DNA of 64,000 bases from Membranipora membranacea (GCA_914767715.1 OU612066.1:8933001-8997000), one strand, 5' to 3'. Positions 28,777 to 42,439 are shown, counted from the stretch's first letter. Numbers and translations: made by a program. Notes: generated by a model from the letters alone, not told the origin.

Positions 28777-31700
28777 TCATACATTTGAGATTTGTTTGAT
28801 TTGATCACAGTTTTGGCTTGGTATCACTTCAATTTCCACCTTCTCAGAAGTAATGGTAAAAACTACTTTGGGTTGCAAATTTGATGTGATCTTCTTTTTG
28901 TCTTCCTGTTTTCCTTTTGTTGATGAGCTCTCCAATCTTTCACTGGCGTATGAATAGAGATCATCTTCTGCACTGTGTTCAGTAGGAACAGAAGGAATGT
29001 CACTGTAAGGTGATTCTTCACGGTGAGGGCTGTCACATTGCATCTCAGGAAAATGCAAAGGAGACAACTTACTAGACTGCTGTGCACAATCTGAAAGCTC
29101 TGTGCTGCGTTCACGAGGCAGTAAAGATAACCTAGGTTGAATATATGGAGGCTTACGAGCCAAAGCCTGAATGTCTACTGGTCTATCTACATTTTCTAGG
29201 ACCTCAACATACTGTGGTCCAACAGAATGAGACGTAGTATTTGAGTCCTCAGGTGCAAGAGGCAGTATTTGTTTTTTTGGCATTGGAGGCGGTCTATCGT
29301 TGACCATGTTTTCGTTGATAGCAACTGTCTCTTGGACTTTATCCACATTTTCTTCATTCAGTTGGTCTTTTGTTTGTTCTTCATTGCTCTGTCTGAATTT
29401 GGTGATATCTGTAAGGATGAACACAAAAGTTTTGTTAAATGCTGTTTGGGTGTGAGGTTGGTATATGTTTATGTCAATTTAAAAGGCTTAGCAACCATCT
29501 ACAGATTGTAATCCTTTCACTTATAAAGTTCGATTCAAAGCTTTACCTAGTTTAGTAATTTTAAAATAGATAAGAATGTCATGCAAATGCAATACAATTT
29601 TCCATCAATCTACAACATTACGCAAAAAGACCATTTATGTCATTTTTGCAACACTTAGTTTCTTCAGACTCAGTAAGTAACAATAAAATCTATATACTAC
29701 ATCTGGTTACAAATTTGAGGTTTTTTGTTTGTGTTTTTCTTCTTATTTTCTTCCAATGATTTGAAGTTGTACCAGGGACACGAAAAAACAGGAGATATCA
29801 CTTAAAGGTATTGTTTATGTTCATGCATCAAAGGACAATACAAAGAAAAGAACTTACTCGAAGGCTGTCCACGATCTAAAAGCTCTCGGCTGCGTTTACG
29901 GGGCATGAGGGATAACCTTGGTCGAATACGTGGAGGCTTCGGCAACGATGCTTGTGTGTTTATTGACCTCTCTTGATTGCCTGAAACCTCAATACTGTGT
30001 GGATAAACAGATGTATTGTTTGAATCCATGTGTCCGAGAGGCTGTTTGTGCTGATTTGGCGACGGAGGTCCTAGTGTATCCTTCACCAGGTCTTCTTTGC
30101 TAGAGTTTGTAACAGTACTTCTATTTCCACACTCTCCTTTCAGCTGATCATTTCTTTGCTCTTCATTTCTCCGATCGAATGTGCTCATTTCAATATCTGT
30201 AAGAACAAAGACGAGTGTTACAATTTTGATGAATTTAGTCTGAGTGGGATGTAGGTTCACACTCGTCATTATGCTATGTTTTTGTGACCAAACCAGACAG
30301 ATGCCTTATTTATACTCTGTGATTTGTGCCTTTTATATATGCCTGTGTCATGTTAACAATAGCAACAAACCTTCGATTACACGGTCTGGGACAGAGGGAC
30401 TTCTCTGTCTTCTGTGGTGAGAATACTTCTGGATGAGCTGTCTTTTCCTTTTCTTATACAGTAGAGTGTACAAACTCATGGTTACTCCAATTACTAACAC
30501 CACTACAGCTGAAGCATATCAAAAAACATCAGGGATACCTGTGCAAATGCATTGAATGTAATGTTATTTGATGATTAATATCATATAGGTATACTTATAT
30601 ATCGGCGTCCGTCACCCGCCAATGTTTTCCCTGATGTGCCAAAAAACGATACTACAAAAATAAATAAAGGTAAGGGAATAATAATCAATTTTCGATCGAC
30701 TTGTGAACGAGTGTTTGACAATGCCATTTAATTGATGTATGGCTTATGATGAACGTACAAAATGAGGAAATTTTGAGGCATTTAAAAACTTACCAAGTAA
30801 GGTTGAGGGAAAAGAAGTTATATCATAAATTTAGAAAATTGACAAAACAAAGTCAATGTAAGTAATGTGCTCTTTGGTCAACAAAAGACAACTCCCTATT
30901 TTGATACATGACATACTCTTGTTACGAGTATGACCTACCCCCACCAGGTGGGGGCAGGGATCCTAAACTCCCTGCCCCCACCATCTATTATCAATTGAGA
31001 AATGCAAGCAAAGACTAGGCCTTAAACCGAATGAGTATGAGGTATTGCTGTTAGAACTTCTAAATCTCGCCAACATATGCTGCCTGACTTTGGTCCGAGC
31101 TGGGTGTTTTACTCGATAGATCATTTGAAATTGTCACTGGTGCAATGCTGCTGGCATCATCAGGGTTAGATGTCACTGTAAAGAATCATAAAATATTTCA
31201 TAAGTAATAAACAAATGTATGATTTAATAATATATAAAGTGGCATGATTTTTCAATAACAATATGGAGTACAACACTCCTATTTGACCAATGATGGGCCT
31301 GTTAAATTTCGAAATTGATCAAAAACTCGCCGGAAAAGTCAAGCTATTACATTGATGAGGTAAAAACAAACTACAAAAATATAGCCTATATGTGTGAGGA
31401 ATTGAAATTCCATTAGTAAAATGATTTCAATTGGTGCTCTTTCCATGTCTGTCAAAAAGTTGGCGCTGATCAGGATTTGACAGAAATTAATAAATAATTT
31501 TATATCAAAATTCGGATTACAAGCTGCATTTTGAGTGGTGAGTTAAATTCGAAGTGAGCTTTTGGAGCTAGCAAGACAGTATGATTCATAACACAGTTGG
31601 GTAATAATTAGACTTTACAGGAAATTCAATACCATAATTTCTACTCAACACTCTTGTTGATAAGTATTTTGAGTCCCTTTTGTAGAGGGTTGGGTAACTG

Positions 31701-33665
31701 ACCTTCAAACTTAAATCGGATCAATTCTTGATCTAGACCCAGAGCGAGAAGGTAACCATTGTGTTTTACGTCAGCCATGTGAGTCACTTCGGTTAATTTG
31801 CTGTCAGGCTTGCTGGTGTTACCGGGCAGATGTGTCATTCCTGTGTGAACATAGCTATAGGAACCTGTATCGATATCGAGCAACAGTAATTTCGAATCAG
31901 GTGTTCGACAACGAAGAAGGTCTTTACCAATGGTAATGGTTTGTTCAATAGCTATAGTCAGATTTCCTAGGAAAGGGATAGGGGTAGTCATTTTTGAATG
32001 GAAGTTGAATCGATATCCATTCATGGCGTTACCACAATATTTGAAAGCCATTGAGAAGTTCTCATTCAAGACCATGGCTGTTGCTGTTTCCCCCATATTG
32101 TCAAAGGTAAAATTTGTGGCCGATTCATTTGTTGAAAGGTTGACCATATATATTGTTGCAGCATCAACGTAATACAAAGTTTCCGATTGAGGTCTGTGGT
32201 CAACAGCAGTTGGTCCGAGAACAAAAGATTCACTTTGTCTACATCTTGTGTCTGATTTCGGGCAGCAGTCCGATTTCCTGCAAACCATTGTCTCTTCTAT
32301 TGTGCTGTCGCTCATATCTTCGGAAAGCCAATATATCTTCACCGAGTCGTCGTCGCTAACAACAAATCTTCTAGTGCTTGTTTGTTGAAAGTTGTTTATA
32401 TCAAGATTGTTCTTTATGAAACATGTTGATGTTCCATTTTCCAATCGGTAGATACGGTCATTCATTGAGTAGAAAACTGTTTGGTCAGAATCTACACTTG
32501 ATCCTAAACCACCTTGTTGACTACTGTACGTTTTATATATAGTCGGGTCTGTGACCATCTGTTTCCTCATATCCAAAGTGATTCTAGGAAAAACAGAATA
32601 TGAGGATACAAACTAACAGGGTCCTCTTGTATTGAGCTTATGTGATTCTCAACACATTCACAGCCAGGCTAAAACAATGCACCAGCGTAATAATAATACT
32701 CATCCTCAACTTTATTGTGGATTGGTCAGCGGTACTTCGGTAAGGCCTCATGCAGAAGTCTTGCCAGCAATAAGGGCTCTGTCAAAATATTTTAATCACT
32801 CAACAAAACACATACACCTTCAAAGGCTGATAGTGGATTCATGCCTCTTTTACTGTAACACCACAACCACAAAATATGATTTACCTCGAAATTGAATCGC
32901 CACTGACAGGAACAACAAATAGTGTGAGTCCAAAGTAGAGCCAGATCAACAGCTGCAGAACAAAAATGCCAAATGTATTATCTATTGCCCTTCTTAGAAG
33001 GAAGAAAGTTTCCCTTGACAAATCTTCAGGCTTTTTATTGCTGAAATTCTCGATTAGAATTTGAAAAATAGCCAGTTTGTACATTACAGGTTTTCTCTTT
33101 AACTGTCTCTTGACACGTTAGATGGCTATAATTCTCCATGATGTAGTATGTACAAAGATTAGTCAAAAAGAAGAGAAGCATTAGGCTTTTTAAATTTGCT
33201 TAGATAACACTAGCGAAGGAAAGTATCAGTCAATATCGGTGATTTGCAAAGAGACTTGATGTTAATCAGATTGTTTTGCCTTACATCAAAACAAGGAGGA
33301 ATAGAAGACTACTTGATCAAATTGTTATTGCAACTAGCTGCCAACAGTTCGACAGTCCGACAAAACTGTGTAATATTACTAAAATCTAGGCGATTGTTCA
33401 ACAGCTAGCAATCACTGTTCCAACCCCAATGAAGAAAGCTCAAAATCAACCAATGATACCATTTAAAACAATAGCGTATACTGAAACTTTACTTTGATAA
33501 ATTTGCCAAAAACCAACAATGTGAAGCGTATGACTAGCCTAGAAGATTTTATACTGTTTTGATCACTCTAACATCTTTGTATCCGAAACCGGAGAGAGAA
33601 TAGTGTTTTTTGTACATGAAAATTAGACAAAATTTACATACCTCATTAACATAGAACGATGACAT
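28777..33665 (-). CDS. R1: type I membrane receptor-like protein, family not recognised
   Basis: Seven exons by comparison with paralogue R2: 33642-33665 (MSSFYVNE), 32885-32952 (hydrophobic LLIWLYFGLTLFVV, completing a signal peptide), 31703-32583 (ectodomain, about 293 residues), 31071-31175 (Ser/Asp stalk), 30371-30508 (membrane helix AVVVLVIGVTMSLYTLLY then KKRKRQ), 29858-30196 and 28777-29408 (tail); 728 residues. The ectodomain has many N-glycosylation sites, a CCPKSDTRC cluster and repeated YYVDAATIYMVNL / LLLLDIDTG strands that look like a beta-propeller; this fold is inference. The two tail exons are duplicates with equal phase. They carry RPPPMP (SH3-type) and tyrosine motifs PQYVEVLENV, KPPYIQPR, ESPYSDIP. 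The stalk exon seems to use a GC donor (GTTG/GCGAGA). Probable surface signalling receptor; ligand unknown. Confidence 0.72.
30953..30980. repeat. GC-rich hairpin in an R1 intron
   Basis: TGGGGGCAGGGA...TCCCTGCCCCCA pairs around a short loop. It lies between the stalk and membrane exons and has the same GGGA/TCCC core type as the 7614 palindrome. Otherwise no content seen in this intron. Confidence 0.55.
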
Positions 33666-33947
33666 CTCTAGGTCAAAGCAGTCTTTCAATTGTTTATGTT
33701 ATATTCATCTAGCCAGAATCCAAAAAAAAGCAACACAACGCAGTGTTGCCAAACAGCAAACTAAACTTTACCAGCAGCTAACATTGATCTTATATTGCCT
33801 GGATACAGTTAATCTCCTCTGTTCAAACGGATATTTTTTTTTTGCTCGTACACAAAAAATACCACAGTCTATCCTTGATAAAAGACAGTTGTTCTGATTG
33901 GGTCATCAGTCATATTATTGCATAAAAGTGGTATATTTATTCTCTAA

Positions 33948-36394
33948 TTAAAAAAATAACCAAAGAGCATCTGGTGTTGAACAGGATTCTTCATCAGTAA
34001 GCCTTACTTTGAGCGATCTTTTACCTTTTACAGCACAGACAAGACTCCTCCTTCCACCATCTGTAAATAAATTATTTCAAAATATTTGTAACTTAATATT
34101 TACCGATCTACATATATATTTATTACTCTCTTGATTGGATGGTGTGGACATCAATGGAGCAGTTAGCAAAATAAAGTATTTTGTGTCAGTAAATGCAGGT
34201 AAACCAGTAGATCTCAAGACGTGAGGGCTATGGTGAAACTTCCCTGTTAAACGTAACAAGGGTGAAGCCGGAACCCCACTCAATCCCAAATCGATTTTGT
34301 ATTATAAATCCTACTTGGAGTTCAATAAAGACTAAGAGATATATTAATAATATATGTCGCATGCTCCACTCAACTCCAACAACTCCACAAGTACCGGCCA
34401 TATCATTTCACAGGGAGGTGTCCAGTAGTGGGCGACCTTTATATCTACTTGTCACGACATGAATTTTGTTTGTCCAGTTCATGATCCAAATCACAGATGG
34501 TCCAAGCTAACATAACTTACTGTCATGCTTGAGAAGTTTGAAACCGCCCTTTTCAGAGAGCCATTCAAAAATGTTGTTGTCACACATAGAAACAGTCGCA
34601 GGTGGTTGATGTAAGATGGGCTGAAACAGAAATAAAGAATTGTCAGTCTAGAAATTTGAACAACTTCATGTAATAATATAATCACATGACAGTGTAGAAA
34701 AGTAAAATGAGTCTCAGTAAAAGGTGACATGCAGGCCAAAAATCTAATGAAAATTTAATAAGCTAGATAGAATCCACCCACACACCAACATATCACAAAT
34801 AGACCTAGTTCATAATGACCGAGTTTGATTTGATAACAATATAACTGCTTACGAAATATACTGACACACAATTTTATAATGAAGATGGGAGAGCCAAATC
34901 ATCACCTGAAATTCAAAGTGATTAAATTCCAATAAGAGTTACACCACAAAATTAAAAATGTCATACAAATAAAATCCATGCATACCGTTGACATGAGAAA
35001 GTTTCCAGATGGAGCTACTGTGAATTGCCCTTGAGGATAATGAATGCGACGCAATCCTTGTAATATCTTCTCGTTATAAATATTCATCGTAACAAACTCT
35101 CTTTCATCATCGAACCCATCCAGTACATATATGTCAGTTGTCATAAACTGATGACGAATCGCTAAAATTAAAGTGTATATGTATTATAATCTAGATCATG
35201 CTTACTTTCAATATATTTCACCCACCTCGCTGCTTTATAGGTCTTATGTGAAAAGCAAGATTATTGTATGGCAATGTACATACAGTATAAGCTGGTTAAT
35301 TCAGGAAAATTGGTCCCTTCAGCCAGATCTCAACACATTCTTATGTCACTTAATTCAGACCCTGCTCAATTAGGAAAAATCTTGGTGATCCTCAGAGGTT
35401 TGAATTAAGTGAACTGCACTGTGCAATAAGAATGTATAAAATGGAAGAAAAAAACATGAGAGCAAAACCTAGAATATGTGAGCTGAGGTACCTATCCTAA
35501 GTACTCTCTGTGCTGCTAATACAGCTGAAAGGTCCATTACATCTTAGGATTTTTGAGTGATATGAGCAGAAAATGAGAATTAAAATACTTATCTTTAGTG
35601 GCCCCTGACTGTGCCACGAGCACTGTTTTTATTTTGCAAACAGAACAAAAAAAAAGACAAGACAAGAATAAGTGGCCTCTTTTTTGACAAAGTTAAACTT
35701 GAAACACCATTTACCTCTGGTCATGTACTGGTATGACAGTAAGATGATTTCATTCGATACCGGATTTAAGGACCCAAAAGTGGAGGTTTCCCGATCTCGT
35801 AATCTACCATGCCCTCTATCAGCCCTCTTTAATTTGAGTGTTGAGCAATATTCAGCAAAGTATTGACCTACAAAAACTTGTACACAATGATGCAATGAGG
35901 AAATACATTTGCCAACTGATTTAAGTCGAGGGTGATATCTAACCTAAGTCTCACTAACTCAGAGAACTGCTTCTGTTACATTCTCCTGAGCTTCTAAAAA
36001 TAATGAGTGGATTTAAAATAACATTTTGAGCTTCATATGTATTTTAGTAATATTCTCCCTAAATTATCACTTGAAAATATTGGGTGGATGTAAATGTATA
36101 ATACTGGACAAGCTCTTTCCAAATTTGCACTTAGGCTGTTTTCTTAGCTTAAACTGAATAAATGAAGGCCTTACATACCATGTTCTCTGTATTTTAAGAC
36201 AGAGAAAAAATGTTGAAATGCACCTCCCTCATTTGCCTGTATTTTTCAGACCTGTTGTCTAGATCAAGGCAGCAACTTTGAGTGGCCCAAAGATCGTCTA
36301 GTCCATGTGTGTTTAAGTTAAATTTGCCAGACTCACCTGATAAAAAGATAAGTTGCTCTAGTCTGACGCTCATGGGAGAAAGTGTGAACTTCAT
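33948..36394 (-). CDS. S-A: small four-cysteine protein, family S
   Basis: Five exons: 36337-36394, 35715-35867, 34986-35161, 34521-34620, 33948-34060; phases 1,1,0,1; 199 residues. The model rests on paralogues S-B and S-C, whose exons match in length (58/153/176/100/113 here against 58/156/179/103/113 in S-B) and in splice phase. Conserved landmarks: AEYC (exon 2), DIYVLDGFDDEREF and YPQGQF (exon 3), MCDNNIFEW (exon 4), VCAVKGKR and EESC (exon 5). Four spaced cysteines and strand-rich sequence suggest a disulphide-bonded, perhaps secreted, domain. However, the first exon (MKFTLSPM, then LEQLIFLSG) is a weak signal peptide and a further upstream exon may be missing. AATAAA lies just after the stop. 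R1 starts 283 bases beyond the stop, same strand. Function unknown. Confidence 0.72.
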
Positions 36395-36469
36395 CACACC
36401 ACTCTGTTGGTTGCTACTTAAATGTGCGCTTTACACACTATGTTTTGAAATTTAATGGAATAAAGGGTA

Positions 36470-38540
36470 ATAAAATGAAATATTTTCCCCCTGGTGAACC
36501 AGTTGTTCGTGGTAAATTTTGTTTGAGATGCTTTAAGCTTTATAATCCTTTGTCTGTTGATAATAAAAATGCAAACTCAAAATGAAGGACAGATTTAGAT
36601 TTGCTTGTACTGTGTATGTGCTGTGCGATGAACAAAGATAGATAATTAATCTCTCTCTCCCTCTCTCGCACTCTTGGATATCTTAGTTCATACAGTATTG
36701 AACAAGATGCCAAGGTGTCCTACTGACATGGTCCTTGAATATTTTGTTCCTGGAAGATCAGGCTACAATAATGTTCAAATTAGATCTTATTTCTGATTCC
36801 TAATTAGAAAAAATTGAGATCGTGGTTATTATGATCTTTGTGACCACCCATGTGAACTTTCTTTGTCTGAACTGTTCAAGTTTTATTGTGCTCTCATCTA
36901 GATATCAGTCAATTCAAGTTACATGTTTTTGTATTCAAAACCGTTAACGTATATCATTATCATTATCTATAACAAATCATGCTTATCAAGTATGAAAGTT
37001 ATGTTACATTCATTTTTGAGTTTATCTGTATTTAAGTGAAACATTTTTTGAGCTATGGCCATAAATAATTCTTTCATTAGGCAAAAAGATTAATTATAAA
37101 AGTCTATAACCTTTTCCCAAAATGATGGTGGTAAAAGGACATACCTTTTATTCAAACTTTTCTAACAGGTATCATGACAGGCCTTTGTGCTGGGATTGTG
37201 GCTAGAGCTAATCCCAGATTAACTCCCTAAACTCAAAAGCAACTTGTTCTCACTTCATATCGACGCATTAGAGCATTTTCCTTTATTCTAATGTGTTCAC
37301 TTTTTGCCAGGAATTTTATAGGTTGCAGAAGAGGGTCTCGGTAAGTTGTTATCCTGTTGGGTAGAATAATTAACTACAAGGCTATTTCTTTCCTTAGTGA
37401 TCTAAGCCTTTTCAAGACCAGTAATTATGTAAGATTTGCCTGTTTGATTTCCTGCTTAGAATATCCTACTTTGATTGGGCAATCAATAACACATAGAACA
37501 AAAACTTTTGGGATCAATATGCCAATTGATATCAACAGTTCACCTTTTTTTATATCTCGCCATTATCTCTGTAAGAATGACACTTAGTGATAGGGGTGTA
37601 GACGTCAGGCCATTGTTAAGGATAGGCTTGTGGTCTGAATTAATCTCATGTTTAATCTTCTATATAGACGCAATGCACTTCTTAGCTGCTGTGCATTAGC
37701 AGGTGTGTTTTAAACTACATCGTCCTATTGGATAATCTTTTGGTGGATTATTTGTCGTAACTTCTTTGGCATAATATGTGAAACCGACCAGGATGATATT
37801 ATCTGCCAAATCAAAAGTGTACAATAATAATTCATTTCCAAAATGAGCCTCATCCTTTGAACATCAGTGTTTACGTTTAACGGAATATGTTATGCTTATC
37901 CTGCTTATCAGTCAGAACGTCATATTGATATTTCTTTAGCCCTTTTAATGTTACAATGGAAGTCAACATAAATATATGATAGTTATTAGGATTCCTGTTT
38001 TTGCTTTTCTGTTAAGGACGTACTGATATTTTGTCAAACGCAGGTGAGGTTCCAAATATTGATATTAGCAAAAAGCTTTTAATTAATTTTATCAACCTGC
38101 TTTGGTTTTAGTGAATGGTGAGGGTTGAGAGTTTATTAAATGGAGGGAGCTATGCAAACATTTACAGGCCACTTTTGATATCTGACATCAGTTGTTTGGG
38201 CATCCAAATAATAAGTGGTTACTGTGTTCATTTTATAGAGGTAAATCTGTCCCGTATGATATTTTTTCTACAGCAAAGTACTCTACTCTGTTATACCACC
38301 AGATATGGTTTTACAATCATGCTACTGCTCATATAGCTGTGTATATATACTGCATTTAAATAACTTGAATTACTGACAAATATAAATCAAAAACCATTCA
38401 TTGGAAGAAATTTGTTAAGCTCTTGTCAGCCAGGGAAAAAAGTTTCACAAATGTTGACAGGCTCTGACAAAAAAAAACCTAAAACATTATGAAGATCTCA
38501 GGACAGCACGCTTTAAGCAGCAGCTATCTGATTGTATGGT
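36470..38540 (-). repeat. Inverted-duplication arm, right side
   Basis: Minus-strand counterpart of 20560-21339 plus 26516-28360, without the retrotransposon and MITE insertions. It therefore serves as the 'empty site' reference. It spans the region upstream of the S-A gene and downstream of S-B. The copies flank R1 and S-A as inverted repeats. Confidence 0.75.
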
Positions 38541-38594
38541 CAACTGATTGGGTTACCAATCATATTATTGCATAAAATGTTATAATTTCTTTCA

Positions 38595-41232
38595 TCAGTA
38601 CTGAATCCAGAGAGCCTCTGGCAACGAGCAGGCCTCAACATCACTAAGCCTCACTTTGTCAGATCTTCTAGTTTTAACAGCGGAGACCAGACTCTGCCTG
38701 CCACCTTCTGTAAGCAAGATTTTTTAAAACATTTAATAACTGCATTCGTAGACCCTTATAATGAAATGATGAGAGTGACATAATTTATATAAGATCATAT
38801 CCTACTTCGTGTGACGAATATGATTTAAGTCTATTGGGGTTGTGACAGGATTGATATTTTATCAGTGAGGGCGCTGGACATTTGAGATATATACATGTAA
38901 ATGTTTAACATTAAGGAAGCATATCTGGCCAGCATAATACGGATAGAAGCTAATAACTACAAAACTGTAAATATTTGATAATGTTATAGCTTCGAATTTG
39001 TTTATTACATTTTTTAATCATTCGAGTGGCCCTGGGGCCGCATGCGGCCCCCTGACCCAATTATATGCGGCCCTCGACCCAACTGAGAAAATCGCGTAGT
39101 CGCGAAAACAATTTTCACCCCTTTATTTATTACATTCCTCATTTGTACAATAATAAGGAACTCTCTACATCTAGTCACAGTATTTTGGAATTCCCCAACC
39201 ATTGCATTTGAGTGAGCTACAATAAATAAAATTCCCACCTGCAGAGATGAAAATTCTGCACGCCCATTATGAATGTTTGATTTATGGCGAGGTTGCGGGC
39301 CCCCAGGAACATTGCAATATCATGGATGCGGCCCCCTCAATGAAAAGGTTGGGCACCCCTGATTTAAATCGTTTAAAGAGATAAGTTCCGGAACAAAACA
39401 TTTGGGATAAGAGAAATTAAAGTTTCATATATTGAAATACAATTTGTTTTATAAATGTCTAAATTGGAAATGTAATTTCTCCTATTTTATGAATGGTTGC
39501 CATCAAACTTACTTTTCGCATGAAGTGAATCTGTGTACTGATAAAAGCATAACACACCAACCTTTATGTTTGATGTGTTTGAATGCCCATGATTCTCTAA
39601 CCACTTCAAAAATGTTGTTGTCACACATGGAGGCAATTTGAGGTGCCGGTTGTATGCTGGTGAGCTAAAACAAAAATGATTTTTTGCGCCATCATGGCAG
39701 AAATGGCAGTTCACCTTGAATTTTACTGTCTGGGAGAAATGAGCTGTTTTACTATCATCAAACTGCATACCAAAACATCAAAGCACACAGCGTAAGACCT
39801 CTTGCATGGTAAGGTGTTATGGCCGTACGTCCATGGAGACAACTGCAACGAGGTGTGTGCATTTTCAACAGCAGCTAGAGTTGGGTATCAAACCCTGACA
39901 ATGAACATTTTCTACAGTATAGATAGAAGGTAGAGTCCAATCAAGCACATTAATTTCCATTCAGGCAACATTACTATATGCCATTTACGAGTGCTAACAG
40001 TAACCAATTAGAGGCCTGTTGAGCTACTACTCAAAGAAAAATAAATTTCAATGGAAAATAGAAAATGGCATAAAAAAAAGAAAGAAAATTCAATCGGTGC
40101 ACTGTCTAGGATTTCACAAAAGTGATAACATTTAATGCAGATTTTGAGCATTATTTCGAGTGATTAACTATAGTGATTATCATGTTTCATTTTATAGCAG
40201 GCTATTGAAGCTAGCGAGACAGCTTAATTTACATATAACACAATGGGGAAATGAATAGAGGTGTTGTACCATACCTTTGCCATGAGAATGTTTCCAGATT
40301 GAACTGCAGCTGTTATTTGACCTTGAGAGTAATAAATTAGACCAGATCCATAAACTCTCTTCTCGTTATAAATATTTATAACAATAAATAGTCTTTGATT
40401 ATCATCCCCATCCATTACATACATATCATATTTCATATACTGGTGGCGATTTGCTAAAAAACAAGAAGAAATGAAACAGTTAAAATAATATGATTATATT
40501 TAGGAAACTGTGTCCGCCCTGGTATGCTTTAGGTCCATATCATGTAACAATACTTTGTAAGTTGACCAAATTGATTCAACAAGTGGGACGGCCTGCCTCT
40601 GATTCCAAACATATGGTTCTCTGGAGTAATGCCAGATGGTTTACTACCGATGGCCCACTTTGGTCAGAACTGTTACAACCTTTTGAACAACATTTACCTT
40701 GCGTCAAATAATGGTAAGGCTGTAAGATTATTTCGCTAGATATTGGATCCAGTGTCATAAGACTTGAAGTTTCTTCATCTCGTATTTTACTACGTCCCGT
40801 GTCGGCCCTCTCTAACCTGAGTGTTGCACAATATTCAGCTAAGCATTGATTTACTAAAACTTTGTAAAGACATAATTATGCACTGGTCGATCAAGGATGT
40901 GTGCAGTTAGTTTGGTTTAAAAACACATCATCATTACAGGAGTGTGACATTGAGCTGACAGCTTGCTGATTCACAAACAGTAATCCGTACAACTCAGTCC
41001 AAACTGGGGTCTCTATAATCACAATATTATATTCCAGTAATAATTTGGTGGTGACAGCAGGTCGGAACAAACAAAAAAATCATTGAAATGTGGCTCTCTC
41101 CTCCCCTTTACTTTCAAGGTATTATTCAGCGCGGCCGAGTGATCTTTTGCTCTTTTAAACCTAAATAGGCTCACCTGTTAAAAAGACAAGTTGCTCCTGT
41201 TTGAAGCTGGTGTAAGAAGATGGAAACTTCAT
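38595..41232 (-). CDS. S-B: small cysteine protein, family S
   Basis: Five exons: 41175-41232, 40698-40853, 40275-40453, 39562-39664, 38595-38707; 202 residues, same phases as S-A. Landmarks AEYC, DMYVMDGDDNQRLF, YYSQGQI, MCDNNIFEV, VRLSDVEAC. The third conserved cysteine (VCAVK in the others) is serine here (VSAVK), which would leave an unpaired cysteine. A longer in-frame start exists at 41367 but its extra 45 residues are not hydrophobic and are not conserved in S-A or S-C, so the start matching S-A is preferred. A hAT relic sits in its fourth intron. No R gene follows; instead the 36470-38540 repeat arm begins immediately. Confidence 0.7.
39020..39370 (-). mobile_element. hAT-type DNA transposon relic in S-B intron 4
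   Basis: On the minus strand the segment opens CAGGGGTGCCCAACCTTTTC followed by GGGGGCCGCA, the form typical of hAT/Charlie-like termini. GGCCGCATGCGGCC lies at the other side. No clear transposase reading; the ORF on this strand is broken and unrecognised. Confidence 0.55.
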
Positions 41233-41739
41233 CTCGTCACTCTCTTGATTGCTACTTGAATGCGCTTTTCCCCACAATCTGTCTTCAAATAATAAGGAAT
41301 AAAGAGCAATAAAATACAATTCGGTTTTGGTAATTTGGCTTGAGGCATATAGAGTCTTCAGCTTCATTATCCTTTGTCTGGTGATAGTGAAAACGCCAAC
41401 TATGCCAAGGTGGGTTTATTTTATGACTTGTGCCTTTACTGTGATCTATGCGATGAACAAAGACAGATAATTCATTTCTCTCTCCGATCTTACCTTATAG
41501 AGAATCAAGCTAGAGATTTTTTGATAGTCCATGGTCCATAGGAATCAATACAGGAAGTTTATACATCCTAGTTCCTTGACCTTCCTATAAAAAACTGAGT
41601 ACATATATCTGAACTTTGTTCATCAAAATAATGAAATAACACGATTTCGGGAAATCAAGTAGAAAAGAAAAGTAGAAAAGATCTATCTGTTTAACATCTA
41701 CTATCCTATAATCAATCATGCTGGTTAATGATGAGAGGT

Positions 41740-42176
41740 ATGGTATATTCGGAGTTATTTATGCACAGGTTGCATAACTATTTGTTGCACTATTCTTTAC
41801 ACATTTACACTCGGATTGTGCTGCCATTCTCTGACAACTACGAGCAGAGGCTGGACCATCTAGCACTGCCACCCATCACAACATTCCTGCACACCACTTG
41901 CAGTGAACATTTCACTAGAATAGCTGACAACGATAATCACCCCTTGAACTCTCGTATTAAAATAAACACAAATAAATAAATATAGGCCATCCAAGTGTAG
42001 AACAACCAAAAGACAAAATACCTTTTTCGAATTTTGTATGCGATTTTTTAACTAATGCAGCTCAGATTCCTTTTATTTTTGTTTTTCCATGTATGTGCTG
42101 TACATTCGATGCTATCAACCTATCACAGGATGGATATTAGAATTTAGGCAATAAACAAACTTCAAACTTCAAACAT
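41740..42176 (+). mobile_element. Probable LINE 3'-end relic
   Basis: The ORF end reads QRLDHLALPPI and CSEHFTRIADN..HPLNSRI, which resembles the extreme C-terminus of LINE reverse-transcriptase proteins. An AT-rich tail follows, ending CAATAAACAAACTTCAAACTTCAAAC, a short tandem of TTCAAAC typical of a LINE 3' end. Recognition is weak because no catalytic motif is present. Confidence 0.4.
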
Positions 42177-42439
42177 TTAAATTGCGATCTTTTTTTTCTG
42201 GTCCTAGATCCATGACTATGTTGTATGACTCTTACGCGAGTTACTTCACGTCAACATAGATAATCTTTTGTCAAGCTCTGTCTCCAAAATGCATCAGATG
42301 CTGAAGATCATGGTGCATGTGGCAGCACAATTAATATGACTCCAGCATCACAAAATCTTTCAATGATCTCTTCAAAAACATATTAAGCAGGGGAAGGTAA
42401 AAAATATGTTAGACATTACCCGTGTAATCGATGGTGGTA

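Noticed and set aside
33642-34060. S and R as one continuous gene
   Set aside because: S exon 5 ends in a stop in all three copies. R has its own signal peptide encoded from an ATG, and a poly(A) signal follows the S-A stop. Kept as a refutation test because acceptor-like AG precedes both R start codons.
41232-41367. Longer N-terminus for S-B
   Set aside because: The extra residues are neither hydrophobic nor conserved, and the aligned S-A region has a stop.
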